Shown: piece after piece, positions 62,060 through 64,000 of the stretch
Position numbering within the stretch: the first letter of the stretch is position 1
Layout: each line of letters opens with the position of its first letter
Translations under genes and position numbers: made by a program
Notes under the pieces: generated by a model
What the model was told of the DNA's origin: nothing
Database searches by the model: none
The model's input: the letters and a program-made list of their open reading frames with translations, nothing else
NCBI GenBank assembly: GCA_044361535.1
Contig: JBIKIQ010000005.1
Span: 124,001 to 188,000 of the forward strand
Direction: 5' to 3'
DNA: 64,000 bases
DNA from: UBA952 sp044361535
GTDB taxonomy: Bacteria > Bacteroidota > Bacteroidia > Flavobacteriales_D > Crocinitomicaceae

Positions 62060-62902
62060 TTATTCTGCTGAAAGTTTTAAGTACCACATCAGTCCCCCCG
62101 CATGGTGTTTGTATTGTAAACTCATGGTTGAGTCTGTAATGTCCAATATTCTATATTCGTTAACACCCGTATAAAATCCCATGAATGAATTTGTAGATAG
62201 TGAAATACTTGTTTGATCACCTTCTGTTAAAAGCCAAGAACCTTGTAATTGATCCGTGTAAGGTGCTGTAAAATCACCTAAATTTTGGAATGACCCCGGA
62301 AATTGTGCGGCCAATGAATTATGAATATATACATCACCATTATTTACCATGTCAAACTTAAATCCATTTAGGTAAAAAATATAGCGGTCATCATACATTC
62401 CACAACCTGGTTTTTCATTTGCACCAGCAGACCACCATTCGGGTATTGAACCTAATGCGCTTTCTGGATCTGGACCAACTCCTAAGTGGGCAGATGATAT
62501 TGAGTCAACATGCCAAACTTTGTATCCTGGTCCGGATGCGCCACCAGTTAATTTTGTATAGTAAGGATTGTTTAATAAACTCAAATCATCTTGAGCAATA
62601 ACGATCTGTTGCGTTGAACTTTTACTACCTCCTTTATTGAAAACTGTTAAAGTTATTGTATATGTTCCAGCATAGGGATAAGAAGCGACCACATTATTCC
62701 CTTGTTTCTTAATTCCGTTGCCAAAATCCCACATGCAAAGAATTTCTTGATTAACAGAGTTCAAGACAATGACATTACTGTTTGTGTCAGAAGCTGCATA
62801 GGTGAAGCTTGCATCTTGTTCCGATGGAGGATTACCTAATTGAGGATCCTTATGACAAGAAGTCAATACAATCACACCGATTAAAAACAAAAGTATTTTC
62901 AT
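62060..62902 (-). CDS. PKD-domain lipoprotein of the glycan locus
   Basis: From the ATG at 62902 there are 280 residues with lipoprotein signal (FLIGVIVLTSCHKD). A PKD domain (about 30-105, CMWDFGNGIKKQG, YPYAGTYTITLTV) precedes a C-terminal domain with HLGVGPDPESALGSIPEWWS, PGCGMYDDRYIFYLNG and SFMGFYTGVNEYRILDI. The latter shares LGVGP...WWS...C..DD with both halves of the 656-residue protein downstream, suggesting a common glycan-binding module. It takes the SusE/SusF position after SusD. Role likely substrate capture. Confidence 0.75.
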   Translation of the reverse strand: MKILLFLIGVIVLTSCHKDPQLGNPPSEQDASFTYAASDTNSNVIVLNSVNQEILCMWDFGNGIKKQGNNVVASYPYAGTYTITLTVFNKGGSKSSTQQIVIAQDDLSLLNNPYYTKLTGGASGPGYKVWHVDSISSAHLGVGPDPESALGSIPEWWSAGANEKPGCGMYDDRYIFYLNGFKFDMVNNGDVYIHNSLAAQFPGSFQNLGDFTAPYTDQLQGSWLLTEGDQTSISLSTNSFMGFYTGVNEYRILDITDSTMSLQYKHHAGGLMWYLKLSAE

Positions 62903-62913
62903 ATTTATATTTT

Positions 62914-64000
62914 TTAATAACCTGAATTTTGTTGCCAATTTCCACCTGCCAGATCAATTTCCACCTGCGGAATAGGAAAAAGTTCGTGTTTACCTGGTAC
63001 AAAACCCGTGATGAATTGGGCTGCTTGTCCAGTTCGTACTAAATCGAAAAAACGATGACCTTCGCCTGAAAGTTCAAATCTTCGTTCTTTATAAATATCG
63101 TTCAATGATTGCACGGGAATTCCAGGAACACCAGCACGAACTCTGACTTGATTAACAAGTTGTTGTGCCGTCTGATTATTACCTAATTGAAAATGTGCTT
63201 CTGCAGACATCAGTAAGACATCTGCATAACGAATTACACGATAATTTACAGGGCTTGTCAAATCGTTATCAGGTAATCCAATTTCTCCTTGACGCTTAAT
63301 GTATTTATTGTTGTAATAACCAGTGTGACCACCTGCGCCAATTGCATAAGTAATTGCTGCTGGATCCGGTTGAGCGGCAATAAATGCTTCAATATCCAAT
63401 ATGGTGTGTCCTCTGCGTGGATCAATGGGTGAGAAAGCGTTATACAATTCTTGGGTGGGTAAGTTATAACTATTTCCATCGCCATACACTGGGCCGTTAT
63501 ATTGTCTTATTCCTTGAAATCCTGGCGCCGCATTTCCTTCCAAACAGATCAAACAACCGTATCCTCCTCCTTCAAGTCCTGTATATTGGATATCAAATAC
63601 TGTTTCCGAATTATCTTCATTTGATACGCTAAATAAATCTCCATAATTTGGAATTAAACTGTAAAGTCCACTATTTCTAACTTCATCCAAAATTGTCGCT
63701 GCTTCCGAAAATTTATTCTGGTATAAATACGCTTTCCCTAATAATGCTTGCGCTGCACCTTTCGTCGCTCGACCTTTTTGAGCGGCTACTGGACTAAGAA
63801 TGCCAATAGCAAATGTTAAGTCTTCTTCAATTTGAGCATAAACTTCTGCTTTTGGAGCTCTTGGCAATTGTTGAGCCTCCTCAATGCCCAATCGTTTGTC
63901 AATAATTAAAGGAACGTCCCCAAAAAATTTAACTAACTCAAAATAATAATAAGCTCTTAAGAAGCGAGCCTCTGCTAAAATATGCTGCTTTTCGGGAAAA
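62914..64000 (-). CDS. SusD/RagB-family lipoprotein, 5' truncated by window
   Basis: The frame is open to the right edge, so the N-terminus (lipoprotein signal) is outside. The visible 362 residues include EARFLRAYYYFELVKFFGDVPL, the typical SusD TPR-like segment, and end with SDVLL-type RYADVLLMSAEAHFQLGN, RVRAGVPGIPVQSLNDIYKERRFELSGEGHRFFDLVR and FPIPQVEIDLAGGNWQQNSGY. SusD lids the SusC channel and binds glycans outside. Its partner SusC should lie just beyond the window. Next downstream, after 11 bp, is the PKD lipoprotein. Confidence 0.93.
   Translation of the reverse strand, partial: FPEKQHILAEARFLRAYYYFELVKFFGDVPLIIDKRLGIEEAQQLPRAPKAEVYAQIEEDLTFAIGILSPVAAQKGRATKGAAQALLGKAYLYQNKFSEAATILDEVRNSGLYSLIPNYGDLFSVSNEDNSETVFDIQYTGLEGGGYGCLICLEGNAAPGFQGIRQYNGPVYGDGNSYNLPTQELYNAFSPIDPRRGHTILDIEAFIAAQPDPAAITYAIGAGGHTGYYNNKYIKRQGEIGLPDNDLTSPVNYRVIRYADVLLMSAEAHFQLGNNQTAQQLVNQVRVRAGVPGIPVQSLNDIYKERRFELSGEGHRFFDLVRTGQAAQFITGFVPGKHELFPIPQVEIDLAGGNWQQNSGY

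Overview
The window comes from a Bacteroidota chromosome, most likely a flavobacterium-like lineage such as the Crocinitomicaceae/Fluviicola group (the genus is an inference). Supporting signs are AT-rich DNA, promoters of the TAnnTTTG type, several very large secreted proteins ending in type IX secretion (T9SS) sorting domains, a PorP/SprF protein, SusD-type glycan genes, TonB-dependent receptors and GldL/GldM-type sequences.

Layout. 1-5.6 kb: end of a PorP/SprF gene, an OprO/P-type porin, ruvC-rnhA, and a secreted T9SS substrate. 5.9-9.6 kb: a FIST-domain sensor followed by a PAS histidine kinase. 9.6-18.8 kb: mostly housekeeping genes on the minus strand (DCC protein, SufS, M28 peptidase, ParDE toxin-antitoxin pair, aconitase, AddB-like nuclease), then a secreted cysteine-hydrolase-like protein. 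18.8-21.4 kb: scoB, tRNA-Leu(GAG) preceded by two decayed partial copies of itself that carry a palindromic repeat, and a complete IS3-family element with a programmed -1 frameshift signal.

21.4-30.5 kb is the most unusual region. It is a seven-gene minus-strand cluster that looks like a rearranged GldL/GldM apparatus. The first gene encodes a seven-helix membrane protein that fuses GldL-like hairpins to the GldM transmembrane and helical domain. The beta-sandwich part of GldM is found instead in four separate signal-peptide proteins and in the front of two long paralogues. A repeated VYxKKG...TETxDPxEAE module links three of these proteins. GldK is absent and the canonical gldKLMN order is not present. 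I read this as a non-canonical, possibly undescribed GldLM-derived envelope complex.

30.7-39.3 kb: a small beta-barrel protein, an ABC exporter of MacB/LolD type with an HlyD adaptor, and an operon of a TonB-dependent receptor with a NatA/NatB-type ABC exporter. 39.5-50.4 kb: an M43 metalloprotease, an EamA transporter, three tRNAs (Arg, Pro, Ser) with a tandem duplication of the tRNA-Ser 3' end, a 51-residue membrane protein, fumC, an alkaline-phosphatase-fold lipoprotein and a 1322-residue CotH/lamin-tail protein. 50.4-55.8 kb: an HTH-Fic protein, then an ALDH-S9 peptidase-GNAT operon. 55.8-64 kb: a beta-glucan-type polysaccharide utilisation locus (SusD, PKD lipoprotein, GH16, degenerate-NUDIX regulator, duplicated-domain secreted protein, GH3), which runs off the right edge where the SusC partner would be expected.

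Functionally the window combines central metabolism (aconitase, fumarase, SufS), DNA repair, envelope export machinery and glycan degradation. Many of the large proteins are predicted to leave the cell through the T9SS.
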